Shown here: one piece after another, positions 1 through 8,538 of the stretch
How positions within the stretch are numbered: position 1 is the stretch's first letter
Layout: each line of letters starts with the position of its first letter
Assembly (NCBI RefSeq): GCF_038725785.1
Contig: NZ_CP109796.1
Location: 3,844,001-3,908,000 of the forward strand
DNA: 64,000 nucleotides
Direction of reading: 5' to 3'
Source: Termitidicoccus mucosus
GTDB taxonomy: Bacteria > Verrucomicrobiota > Verrucomicrobiia > Opitutales > Opitutaceae
The notes under the pieces: generated by a model
What the model was told of the DNA's origin: nothing
Database searches by the model: none
Seen by the model: only the letters and a program-made list of their open reading frames with translations
Program-made: the position numbers and the translations under genes

Positions 1-1
1 G

Positions 2-1066
2 CAGGCAGGCGGGCTGCGCGCGCCCGCCGCCGTCGCCGTCGCGGTGACGCTGCTCGCGCTCCCCGGCGGCGCGGCGCTGCTGCATTTCGGCAACATCTGG
101 CTCGCGCCGTCCCTCGTCGTCATCGGCTCGGTGGCCGCGTTCGGCGCCGGTGTCGCCGACGGTTATTTGCGCGAACGCGCGCTCAAGCGCGAAATCCAGA
201 CGTGGTTCGGCGCCTATGTGTCGCCCGCCGTGGTTGAAAAATTGATACGCGATCCCGGCTCGCTCGCGCTCGGCGGCGAGCGGCGCGAACTGACGGTGTT
301 TTTTTCGGACATCGCCGGCTTCACCTCGCTCAGCGAGCGGCTGGACTCCGCGCAACTCGTCGCGCTCGTGAACGGCTACCTGCACGAGTTCAGCGAGGGC
401 GTGCTCGCGCACGGCTGCTACATCGACAAATACATCGGCGACGCGCTCATGGGCGTCTTCGGCGCGCCCGGGCCGCTGGAAAACCACGCGCTCGCCGCAT
501 GCCGTGCCGCGCTCGAATGCCGCCGCCGGCTCGACGCCATCAACGAGCGTCTCGAACGCGACCACGGCATGCGGCTGGGCGTGCGCATCGGCATCAACAC
601 CGGCCCGATGGTCGTCGGCAACGTGGGCACGGAGAAAAAGAAAAACTACACCGTGCTCGGCGACGCGGTGAACCTCGCCGCGCGCCTCGAAAGCGCAAAC
701 AAGCAGTTCGGCACCGGCATCCTCATCGGCCCGCTCACCGCCGCGCGCGTGGCCGGGCTGCTGGCGACGCGCCCCGTCGGCCTGCTCCGCGTGAAAGGCA
801 AGGCCGAGGCCGTGGCCGTGCACGAGCTCGTGGGCGAGCCCGATTCGCTCACCGCCGCGCAACGCGGGCACCTGGGTGCCTGCGCGGAGGGTTTCGCGGC
901 GTGGTGCGAACGCCGTTTCGCCGATGCCGCCGCCGCCTACGCCCGCGCGGTCGCGCTCCGTGCCGACGACACCGTCTCCGCGCGCTACCACGAGGCCGCG
1001 CTCACCCTCGCCGCCAGTCCGCCCCCGGAGGATTGGGACCCGGTGATCGAGCTGCATTCAAAATGA
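2..1066 (+). CDS. Adenylate/guanylate cyclase, C-terminal part (5' end outside window)
   Basis: The frame is open from the first bases of the window, so the gene starts upstream; an internal GTG at 44 is the first start codon visible. The visible protein begins with hydrophobic segments (roughly the first 55 residues, probably the last membrane helices of a sensor module such as CHASE2). A class III nucleotide cyclase domain follows: FFSDIAGFTS carries the metal-binding Asp, then YIGDALMGVFGAP, and NYTVLGDAVNLAARLE. The C-terminal 80 residues look like a TPR-type helical tail. Family knowledge predicts cyclic nucleotide synthesis at the inner membrane. A cNMP-binding antiporter lies 1.5 kb downstream; a functional link between them is only a guess. 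Confidence 0.85.
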   Translation, partial: QAGGLRAPAAVAVAVTLLALPGGAALLHFGNIWLAPSLVVIGSVAAFGAGVADGYLRERALKREIQTWFGAYVSPAVVEKLIRDPGSLALGGERRELTVFFSDIAGFTSLSERLDSAQLVALVNGYLHEFSEGVLAHGCYIDKYIGDALMGVFGAPGPLENHALAACRAALECRRRLDAINERLERDHGMRLGVRIGINTGPMVVGNVGTEKKKNYTVLGDAVNLAARLESANKQFGTGILIGPLTAARVAGLLATRPVGLLRVKGKAEAVAVHELVGEPDSLTAAQRGHLGACAEGFAAWCERRFADAAAAYARAVALRADDTVSARYHEAALTLAASPPPEDWDPVIELHSK

Positions 1067-1127
1067 GAACCTTGTCACAAACCATCTGCGGGCGCCCGTC
1101 CGCGGTTGAAAAAATGCCCGTCAGACC

Positions 1128-1646
1128 ATGAAAACCACCACTAGAACCACCATGAAAACATCCGCATTCATCCTGCTAATCCCGCTCCTGCTTGCCGCCG
1201 CCCCGGCGGCGCGGGCCGCGTTCGCCAAGGGCGACACCGCCTACGCCAAACGTCTGGAGACCCTGCTGCTCACCGGGCCGGGGCCGTTTGCCGGGGCCGG
1301 CGGCAAGGTCGCCTTCGGCGCGCCGCTTAAAATCGAGGAGATGCGCGGCTCGTGGCTGCGCGTGTCGGCCAAAAAACCGAAGACCGCCGGCTGGGTCTAT
1401 GCCGGCAACGTCGCCGGTGAAAAACCGTCCATCCCGCCCGCCTCGGGCATGACGGCGGACACCGCGTCGGGCACCGCCGTCGCCGCCGCCGCGCGCCCCC
1501 TCACGCGCATCGCGGGCGACTACGCGGAAAAACGCAGCCTCGACCCCGGCGGCGACGAGTGGCTGACCGCGTTTGCCGCGGCCATCGTCGAGGAGGACAT
1601 CATCATCTGGCTCATCGAAAACAAGAAAGGGGAATACCAGCAATGA
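1128..1646 (+). CDS. Secreted SH3-like domain protein
   Basis: 172 residues with an N-terminal signal peptide (hydrophobic FILLIPLLLAAAP, then ARA). A second ATG at 1152 gives a more conventional signal peptide start and may be the true one. Residues about 35-100 resemble a bacterial SH3 domain (GAPLKIEEMRGSWLRVS, then GWVYAGNV), which usually binds peptides or cell wall in the periplasm. The stop codon overlaps the start of the M48 protease gene in an ATGA arrangement, so the two are probably translationally coupled and may work together in the envelope. Confidence 0.7.
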   Translation: MKTTTRTTMKTSAFILLIPLLLAAAPAARAAFAKGDTAYAKRLETLLLTGPGPFAGAGGKVAFGAPLKIEEMRGSWLRVSAKKPKTAGWVYAGNVAGEKPSIPPASGMTADTASGTAVAAAARPLTRIAGDYAEKRSLDPGGDEWLTAFAAAIVEEDIIIWLIENKKGEYQQ

Positions 1647-2479
1647 AACCGCGTTTTTTTAAAACACACATTCGTGCCATCGCCGCCGGCGCCGTGATCG
1701 CTCTCGCATCGGCGGGCATTGCGCGCGCCGGCCTGCTGGACAAAATCCGCGACGCGGGCGGCGCCCTCCAAAAGGCAAAGGACACCACGCAAAAGGCCGC
1801 GACCGTGACGAAAAAAACCAAGCGCGTCGCCGACGGCGTGCGGGGTTTCCCGCTGGAGCAGGAAATCGCGCTGGGCGAGGCCGTCTCGCTCGAAATCACC
1901 GCCCGCTTCGGCGGCGTCTGGCGGGACGAGGAGGCCACGCGCCGCGTCAACCTCCTCGGCAAGGCCCTCGCCCGCTACTGCGACCGGCAGGAACTCGGCT
2001 GGGTCTTCGGCCTGCTCGACTCCGACACCATCAACGCCTACTCCGCGCCCGGCGGACGCGTTTTCATCACGCGCGGTCTCTACAAGCTCGCGGGCGCTGA
2101 CGACGAGCTGGCCGGCATCCTCGCGCACGAGATCACGCACATCACGCGCCGCCACGCGCTCGCCAGCCTGCGCCGCGGCGAGTTGCTGGCCGCCAGCCTC
2201 GATTTGGCCGGCGAGGCCGTCGCCGACCTGAAGGCGTTTGGCGATGACATCCAGACTGTCACCAGCGCGCTCTTTGAAAAAGGACTCGACCCTGCGAGCG
2301 AGTTCGACGCCGACGCCGGCGCGGTGACACTGTGCGAAGTCACCGGTTTCAGGCCCGGCGGCTTGCGCGCCGCGCTCGAAGCGGTCGCAGCCGCCACCGC
2401 CGGCGATGCCCGGAAACCGTCCGACATCTTCGGCACGCACCCGCCGATCGCCACGCGCATCACGCGCCTGCCGGAATAG
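1643..2479 (+). CDS. M48-family zinc metalloprotease, exported
   Basis: The start is the ATG overlapping the upstream stop (ATGA), preceded by an AAGGGG ribosome site; the frame is open further upstream but that part is a shadow. The protein has 278 residues with an N-terminal signal or anchor (residues 8-28). The HEITH zinc motif is at residues 162-166 within a DELAGILAHEITHITRRHA context, and a downstream SEFDADAGAV segment supplies the third zinc ligand (Glu). SAPGGRVFITRGL precedes the motif, as in BepA/LoiP-like peptidases. Expected role: periplasmic protein quality control. Confidence 0.85.
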   Translation: MKPRFFKTHIRAIAAGAVIALASAGIARAGLLDKIRDAGGALQKAKDTTQKAATVTKKTKRVADGVRGFPLEQEIALGEAVSLEITARFGGVWRDEEATRRVNLLGKALARYCDRQELGWVFGLLDSDTINAYSAPGGRVFITRGLYKLAGADDELAGILAHEITHITRRHALASLRRGELLAASLDLAGEAVADLKAFGDDIQTVTSALFEKGLDPASEFDADAGAVTLCEVTGFRPGGLRAALEAVAAATAGDARKPSDIFGTHPPIATRITRLPE

Positions 2480-2498
2480 CGAGGCGGCTGCGCCGCCA

Positions 2499-2567
2499 GT
2501 TGAAGTTTAAGTTGAAGTGAAAGGAAGAAAACCCGCCGCAGCCGGAAACTTAAACTTAAACTTTAAT
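2499..2567. repeat. Inverted pair of degenerate AAGTTTAAGTTGAAG repeats
   Basis: Left arm 2499-2522 reads TTGAAGTTTAAGTTGAAGTG and right arm 2544-2567 reads AAACTTAAACTTAAACTTTA. They lie in opposite orientation and fill the gap between the M48 gene and the antiporter. The same family recurs at 34702-34729 and 46453-46482 inside the prophage. Confidence 0.7.
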
Positions 2568-2571
2568 CCTC

Positions 2572-4362
2572 ATGCCCACCCACGATATCGCGCTCATCGT
2601 CACGCTCGCGGCAGGTTTTGTCCTGGCCTTTGTGTTTGGCTTCGCCGTCAGCAAGGTTTCGCTGCCGCCGCTGGTCGGCTACCTGCTGGCCGGCGTGGTC
2701 ATCGGGCCGTTCACGCCGGGCTTCGTCGCCGACACGGCGCTGGCGGGGCAACTCGCGGAAATCGGCGTGATGCTGCTCATGTTCGGCGTCGGGCTGCATT
2801 TTTCCATGTCCGATCTCATGGCCGTGCGAAGGATCGCCATCTTGGGGGCCGTCGCGCAAATCGCGGTCGCCATGGCGTTGGGGGCGGGCCTGGCCGTGTT
2901 GTGGGGCTGGGGGCTCGGCGGTGGCATCATGTTCGGACTTTGCCTCTCGGTGGCGAGCACGGTCGTGCTCCTGCGCGCGCTGGACGAGCGCAACCTGGTT
3001 GACTCGCCCAACGGGCGCATCGCGGTCGGCTGGCTGATTGTCGAGGACCTCGCGATGGTGTTGGTGCTGGTGCTGCTGCCGGCGTTCACGGAGCTGCTCG
3101 GCGGGCAGGCGCCGGGGACAGAGCACGGCGCGGACGGCGCCGCCGGCGCGCACGGGCTAACGTTCACGCTGGCGGTCACATTGCTCAAGGTCGGGGCGTT
3201 CGTGGCCCTGGCGATGATTCTCGGGCCGCGCGTGGTGCCGTGGGTGCTGCGGCAGGTGGCGCGCACGGGGTCGCGCGAGTTGTTCACGCTCGCGGTGCTG
3301 GCGGTGGCGCTGGGCATCGCCTACGGGGCGACGCGGGTCTTCGGCGTCTCGTTTGCGCTGGGCGCGTTTTTCGCGGGCATGGTGCTCAACGGCTCCGATT
3401 TCAGCCACAAGGCCGCCACCAATTCGCTGCCGTTGCAGGATGCGTTTGCGGTGTTGTTTTTCGTGTCGGTGGGGATGCTGTTCGATCCCATGATAATCGT
3501 GCGCGAGCCGCTCATGCTTGCGGGCGTGCTGCTGGTGATCCTGATCGGCAAAACGCTCGCCGCCGCGGGCATCGTGCTCGTGCTCGGCTACCCGTTGAGC
3601 ACGGCGTTCCTGGTCGCCGCGTCGCTTGCGCAGGTCGGCGAGTTTTCGTTCATCCTCGGCGGCCTCGGCATCAGCTGCAAGCTGCTCCCGTCCGACGGGC
3701 TCAGCCTCATTTTGGGCGGCTCGTTGTTCTCCATCACGTTCAGCCCGCTGGTTTTTCAGGCTGCCGACGCGCTGGCCGCCCGCATCCTGAAAAATGCCGC
3801 CTGGAAGACGCGCTTCGAGACAAGCCGCCGGGAGCGCTTCGTGCGCATCCAGAAGGACTTTGACGACGCCCGCGAGCGCGCCCGCAAAAAGGCCGCCGCG
3901 CGCAAGACCGTCTCGCCCGAGCAACTCGCCGAGCGTTTTCCGCTCTTCAGCGGCCTCGCGCCCGAGCAGCGCGAGGTCGTGGCGCTGCATTTCAACACCG
4001 TGGAGGCCCAGCCCGGACAGCGCATCATCCGCGCGGGCGACGAGGCCGACACCGCCTACTTCATCGCCTCGGGCGAGGTGGAAATCTCCGTGACGGGGCG
4101 CAAAATCAAGCTGCAAGCCGGCGACTTTTTTGGCGAGATGGCGCTCCTCAGCAAGGCGCGCCGCACGGCGGATGTCACGGCGATCGACTACACGCAACTG
4201 CTCCGGCTCAGCCGCGCCGACTTTCTTCGGTTCATGAAAAAACATCCCGACATCCGCGACCATGTTACGGCCCTGGCCCATGAGCGCGAAACCATGAACC
4301 GCACACAGCCTCCTTTTGGGGAAACTTCCGCCCCGGAATCCTCGGAATCACGCGCAGTGTGA
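2572..4362 (+). CDS. CPA2-type cation/proton antiporter with C-terminal cyclic-nucleotide-binding domain
   Basis: 596 residues. Residues 1-400 form about 12 hydrophobic helices with CPA2/Kef signatures (LPPLVGYLLAGVVIGP near the start; GRIAVGWLIVEDLAMVLVLV; FALGAFFAGMVL). A charged linker (ERFVRIQKDFDDARERARKK) leads to a CRP-type cNMP-binding domain at about 450-565, with AGDFFGEMALLSKARRTADVTA as the phosphate-binding cassette. There is no TrkA-N (RCK) NAD-binding domain, unlike classical KefB/C. Likely an inner-membrane K+ or Na+/H+ antiporter gated by cyclic nucleotide. The ion is not deducible from the sequence. Confidence 0.85.
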   Translation: MPTHDIALIVTLAAGFVLAFVFGFAVSKVSLPPLVGYLLAGVVIGPFTPGFVADTALAGQLAEIGVMLLMFGVGLHFSMSDLMAVRRIAILGAVAQIAVAMALGAGLAVLWGWGLGGGIMFGLCLSVASTVVLLRALDERNLVDSPNGRIAVGWLIVEDLAMVLVLVLLPAFTELLGGQAPGTEHGADGAAGAHGLTFTLAVTLLKVGAFVALAMILGPRVVPWVLRQVARTGSRELFTLAVLAVALGIAYGATRVFGVSFALGAFFAGMVLNGSDFSHKAATNSLPLQDAFAVLFFVSVGMLFDPMIIVREPLMLAGVLLVILIGKTLAAAGIVLVLGYPLSTAFLVAASLAQVGEFSFILGGLGISCKLLPSDGLSLILGGSLFSITFSPLVFQAADALAARILKNAAWKTRFETSRRERFVRIQKDFDDARERARKKAAARKTVSPEQLAERFPLFSGLAPEQREVVALHFNTVEAQPGQRIIRAGDEADTAYFIASGEVEISVTGRKIKLQAGDFFGEMALLSKARRTADVTAIDYTQLLRLSRADFLRFMKKHPDIRDHVTALAHERETMNRTQPPFGETSAPESSESRAV

Positions 4363-4449
4363 CCAAAAACACGGACGCTCCCGCCATTACGAGAGCCCCG
4401 GCGAGGCAAATCATCTCGGATTGGCTTGCTCGCATCTCAAATAGCATTG

Positions 4450-4984
4450 CCGAAAGACGGTTGGTGTCGTGCCGGAACAATGCGGCGATGACCCCGCCGG
4501 TCTCGCGTTCGATGTTTGCGCCGTCCTTGCGCACCCGCGTCTCGGCGAACTTTTCCAGCTCATCGACCATCACGCGCACGACCCGGTCATGGAGCTCGAT
4601 AATCCGGGCATCCTGATAAAGCGCGATAACGGAAACCGACTTCGGCGGGCTGATTGTAAAATCGTAAAACACACGATGATTTGACACGGTCTTGTTTGCG
4701 TCACGCCATGTCGTATTGCGACGCGCGGTCAGCCGTTGTCCGGTTTCCGGATGCAGCCCGTCGCACAGCCCGAGGAAACTTTTTTCATCCACCACGCTTT
4801 CGCGCCCGAGCATGGACGCGGCGACGCCGCGCCACTCGCCGGCCACCACATGGCCGTCCATGTAGTAGTCGCCCACGGCCAGATGCTCGCAGAATATCCT
4901 CGCGCATTGGCCAGATTCAATTGAGGCTTGGGAGTCCGCATCTCTCATATAAGGGTTTGCCGTCAACCAACGCAGCCGCGCCAT
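4450..4984 (-). pseudogene. MobF/TrwC-type relaxase, truncated N-terminal fragment
   Basis: Starting at an ATG at 4984, residues 1-176 match the TrwC relaxase fold: DYYMDGHVVAGEWRGVAASMLG, then FYDFTISPPKSVSVIAL, then GGVIAALFRHDTNR. In intact relaxases the next block is DPQLHTH, the metal-binding histidines; here similarity stops at about 4457 and the frame runs on through unrelated sequence to 4265, overlapping the antiporter gene. The helicase half and the metal site are absent, so it cannot nick DNA. It marks a former conjugative or mobilisable element. Confidence 0.75.
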
Positions 4985-6423
4985 GAATGCGGACAGGCCA
5001 CCTTCACCCGGAACGCACCAGCGTTCTTTTGAGCGAGGACGCCTTTCCCCTTGCGCCCGGGCGCAATGATTTTTTCGGGGCGCTCACGCCCCGCGCACTG
5101 TCGGCGTCGTGCGACTCAAAACCGGGTCATCCAATACACCGGGTTTGTCCGGATTCGCAGGATGCGCGACTGAGTGACGCATCCGCCGCCCTCCGATTTT
5201 TGCGCACTCGCGGCGCATCATCGCCCCCTTGTTTTACGACGTGACATCAAGAAACTCGCGGGCAACCGGAGCGCGGGCACGGGGTCGAAATGCTGGCCGG
5301 CGATGGCGGACGCACGGACCTTCGCGACCCGCTGGCGAAACGGCTGCCCCCATTTCCCACGGGCCGCCACGCGCTGCCATCCCCGCTTGCCTGACACCAG
5401 AAAAACATCGCGCACTTTGCGCCGCAAAAAATCCGGGCATCGGCGTTCGGGACTGTTTCGCAACCATTGCGGAAAACCCCGTCCGTCGCGCGCGCATCGC
5501 AGCCGCGTGGCGTATCCAAATTTTATGACAAAAAACGCACCCTCCTGCCGGCATGGCTGATTGGCTTGGCGACGGCCCGCCCAAAAAAGCGGGCGGCGGC
5601 TCAATCAACCCACAAACAGCATCCGCCCGTTGAAGCGACGATTCCCCGCAAGGCCGACACCCGCGAGGCCACGCCGCGCCCTCGTTCCTCGCTTGCGGCG
5701 TGTCCACGCGGCGGGACGGTAAAACCACGCGTCACCCGGAAGCAGACGCGGGCGCGTCCTCGCTGCGCTCCGGTCGTCCCGCGACTGCTTCCGGGCCGGC
5801 GGCCCCCCAACCGGCAGGCCGCGCGCCTGCCCGATGGCAGGCGTGCACCGCAGGTACGCGGAGGAATTTTATCAGGCGGAAACAGGGGAATCTCATGCGC
5901 CGGTCGTCATTCGCCAAGGGCGGAAGACTGTCCCGAACGCATTGCGCGCGGCGGAAATCGCTGAAACGCACCCCGGCCATGCCTTGACTTGGCAAGCGGG
6001 GATAGACCACACGTCGCGCCCCGTTGCCGATGATGGTGTCGCACGCAAGGTTCGCTACGCTCTCCACCTTGCCCGCGACACCCGATCCGCAATTATGGGG
6101 CGCGAAGGTGTGCCGGCCGCCGCCAGCAGCAAAAGCACACGGCAGACGCCGCCCCACGGTCCGCACACGTCGACACGCGACTTGCGCCACTCCGCGCGCG
6201 CGGCAGCCGTGAAAACCTCCAAAACAGGGCTCGCCAAACAGGACGGATTCCCGCATTATCCGATCTGGATTTGATTTTGTATTCATGATATGGATACAAG
6301 CGAGGCAACACCTTTACGGGAACCGCATAACGTTGCCAAAAAGTTGCCAGAAATGATGTTTTTTGCTTCACTTTTCCTCTCCGACCTGCCACTCTCTTCC
6401 CGTTCTAAACTATTAACCATCAA
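4985..6423. other. Gene-poor remnant of an integrated element
   Basis: About 1.4 kb with no reading frame I can defend. The frames present are Arg/Pro/Ala-rich shadows with no recognisable domain. The right part (6290-6420) is less GC-rich and contains the direct repeat GTTGCCAaaaaGTTGCCA at 6332-6349, the kind of short repeat found near integrase sites. The segment ends at 6424, where fabF homology breaks. With the relaxase fragment on its left, it is most simply the decayed body of a mobile element. Confidence 0.5.
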
Positions 6424-7120
6424 CTAGCCCTTGTCGAAGGGACGGCTGGCCTGCTGCGGGGCGTCGTTGCGCGTGCTCATGGCCTTCATGGAGCAGAAGC
6501 TGGCGTAGCCGAAGGGCGTGATGGAGGCTTCCGCGCCTCCTGCGATCATGATGTCGGCGTCGCCCCGGCGGATCATGTGCATGGATTCGCCGATGCAGTG
6601 GGTGGCGGTGGCGCAGGCGGAGACGAGGCCGAAATTGGGGCCGCGCGCGCCGATCTCGATGGCGAAGAGACCGCTGCACATGTTGCCGATCAGCGAGGGA
6701 ATGGTGAAGGGCGAGACCTTGCGGGGGCCGCCTTCGATGAGGCGCTTGAGCTGGGTTTCGTAGGTGGACATGCCGCCGATGCCGGAGCCGATGACGACGC
6801 CGACGCGGTCGGCGTCCTCCCCGGCCATGTCGAGTCCGGCGTCCTTGAAGGCCTGCTTGGCGGCGGCCATGCCGAAGTGGGTGTAGCGGTCGTTGCGACG
6901 GGCTTCCTTGGGGTCCCAGTGGTTTTCGATGTTCCAGTCACGGACTTCGGCGCCGATCTGGCAGGTGAAGTTCGTGGGATCAAACTGGGTGACGCGGTCG
7001 ATGCCGCTTTTGCCCGCGAGGAGGTTGCTCCAGAAAGTGTCCACGTCGTGACCGATGGAGGCGATGGCGCCGAGGCCGGTGACGACCACGCGTTGGCTGG
7101 GAGGAAGGTTGGATGCCATA
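6424..7120 (-). pseudogene. fabF: 3-oxoacyl-ACP synthase II, C-terminally truncated
   Basis: 231 residues against about 410 for the family. The N-terminus (VVVTGLGAIASIGHDVDTFW) and the nucleophile Cys169 (SACATATHCIG) are normal. Homology stops at RPFDKG, immediately followed by a TAG stop at the junction with the element remnant at 6424. Both catalytic histidines and the glycine-rich C-terminal half are missing, so no condensing activity is expected. No FabF C-terminal half appears elsewhere in the window. Part of an acpP-fabG cluster. An intact fabF or fabB must exist elsewhere if the cell is viable, or this locus is misassembled. Confidence 0.85.
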
Positions 7121-7177
7121 GGATAATGGATGAAATGAAACGGTAGAGGCTTTTTTGGGCCCAAGCAAAGCCCGGAA

Positions 7178-7284
7178 AATTTTCGATTTTGGATTCTCGA
7201 TTTTCGATTGGGCGCTACCGCGCCGTTTTGCTGACGGAGCGGCAGCTCCACCAATCGAAAATCGAGAATCCAAAATCGAAAATA
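7178..7284. repeat. Perfect long inverted repeat made of TCGATTTT/GGATTC units
   Basis: Left arm 7178-7211 and right arm 7251-7284 are reverse complements over about 33 of 34 bases, with a 39-nt loop. Each arm is built from degenerate 7-8 bp units (TTCGATTTTGGATTCTCGA). It lies between acpP and fabF. The same unit family occurs in frame inside the phage lipoprotein gene at 41801-41832. Confidence 0.85.
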
Positions 7285-7333
7285 AAAAAGGCGTCCCGCC
7301 TTGAGTCTCGTTGGAGGCTCCGGGCGGGGCGCC
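7285..7333 (-). terminator. Rho-independent terminator after acpP
   Basis: On the minus strand a stem formed by 7323-7333 and 7290-7300 (GGCGGGGCGCC with GGCGTCCCGCC, one G-T pair) is followed by a run of T residues at 7289-7285. It sits 30 nt past the acpP stop. Confidence 0.75.
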
Positions 7334-7362
7334 GTTTGGAAATGCGTTTGGGCCAGAAAGGC

Positions 7363-7626
7363 TCAGGCCGCGCCGGCCTTGCCTTTGATGTAGTCGATGA
7401 CCTGGCCGACGGTCGTGAGTTTCTCGGCGTCGGATTCAGGGATTTCGCCCTTGATCTCGTCCTTGAACTCTTCTTCGAAGGCCATGATGAGTTCGACCGT
7501 GTCGAGGGAATCGGCGCCGAGGTCGTCCAAGAAGGAAGCCTGCGGGGTGATTTGCTCTTCGTTGACGTTAAGCTGGTTGACGATGATTTCCTTAACGCGT
7601 TGTTCGATGGTTTTTTGTTCAGCCAT
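7363..7626 (-). CDS. acpP: Acyl carrier protein
   Basis: 87 residues from the ATG at 7626; a longer frame starts 12 codons upstream but [11 protein letters not shown] is the typical N-terminus. The acidic helical protein carries the phosphopantetheine attachment serine S40 in [19 protein letters not shown]. It carries growing acyl chains in fatty acid synthesis. It lies downstream of fabG and upstream of the broken fabF, the standard fab order. Confidence 0.95.
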   Translation of the reverse strand: MAEQKTIEQRVKEIIVNQLNVNEEQITPQASFLDDLGADSLDTVELIMAFEEEFKDEIKGEIPESDAEKLTTVGQVIDYIKGKAGAA

Positions 7627-7658
7627 GTGGGTTGGATTACTGAGAGTTGAAAACAGGG

Positions 7659-8399
7659 TCACATTGCCATGCCGCCGTCAACGGTAAAAACTTGGCCGGT
7701 GATGTAGCCGGCTTCCTCGCTGCAGAGGAACGCGGTGGCGTGGGCGATGTCGGCGGGGTCGCCCATGCGCTGCATCGGCACCTGCGCGACGGCGGCTTTC
7801 TGCACCTCCTCGCTGAGCACGGCGGTCATGTCGGTCTTGATGAAGCCGGGGGCGACGACGTTGGCGGTGACGCCGCGTTTGGCGAATTCGCGCGCGACGG
7901 CCTTGGTGAAGGCGATCATGCCGCCCTTCGCGGCGGCGTAGTTGGCCTGGCCGGCGTTGCCGATGAGGCCGACGACCGAGGCGATGTTGACGATGCGGCC
8001 GTGGCGGGCGCGGCACATGGGCCAGCCGATGGCCTTGGTCCAGTAAAAGGCGCTGTTGAGGTTGGTCTGGATGACGGCGTTCCAGTCGGCGTCGGACATG
8101 CGCGCGAGCAGGCCGTCGCGGGTGATGCCGGCGTTGTTGACGAGGATGTCGATCCTGCCGTGCTTCGCGAGGAGCGCCTCGGCGGCCTGGGTGACGGCGG
8201 CGGAGTCGGACACATCGACGGCGAGCGCCTCGGCCTTGCCGCCGGCGGCGGTGATGGCGGCGGCGACGGAGCCGCACGAGTCGGCGGATTTCGAGACGCA
8301 GATGACGGTGACGCCCGCGGCGGCGAGCGTCTCGGCGATGGCCTTGCCGATGCCGCGTCCGGCGCCGGTGATGAGTGCGATGCGATGGTTGAAGGTCAT
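7659..8399 (-). CDS. fabG: 3-oxoacyl-ACP reductase
   Basis: 246 residues, an SDR-family NADPH-dependent reductase. The nucleotide-binding TGAGRGIG is at 11-18 and NNAG at 88-91. The catalytic set is S141, Y154 and K158 ([20 protein letters not shown]). The C-terminus [14 protein letters not shown] is typical of FabG. Reduces 3-ketoacyl-ACP in the fatty acid elongation cycle. Only 32 nt separate it from acpP. Confidence 0.93.
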   Translation of the reverse strand: MTFNHRIALITGAGRGIGKAIAETLAAAGVTVICVSKSADSCGSVAAAITAAGGKAEALAVDVSDSAAVTQAAEALLAKHGRIDILVNNAGITRDGLLARMSDADWNAVIQTNLNSAFYWTKAIGWPMCRARHGRIVNIASVVGLIGNAGQANYAAAKGGMIAFTKAVAREFAKRGVTANVVAPGFIKTDMTAVLSEEVQKAAVAQVPMQRMGDPADIAHATAFLCSEEAGYITGQVFTVDGGMAM

Positions 8400-8538
8400 T
8401 GGGAAACGCGAATAAAAGGTGAAGGCTGACGGCTGGACCGGGAAAACGGAAGACGGAAAATCGAGCGCGGCGGTGCCCCGAAAATTGCCCCGAAATTCTC
8501 AGGACGACGCGCGCGGCGGAATGTGTTAGCGTGCGTCC

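Noticed and set aside
5218-6286. Several long frames on both strands in the element remnant
   Set aside because: All are Arg/Pro/Ala-rich with no hydrophobic core and overlap each other; no conserved motif. Treated as non-coding remnant.
6276-6294. GTATTCATGATATGGATAC resembling the phage leader motif
   Set aside because: The central A-rich part is not conserved and no start codon follows at the right distance.
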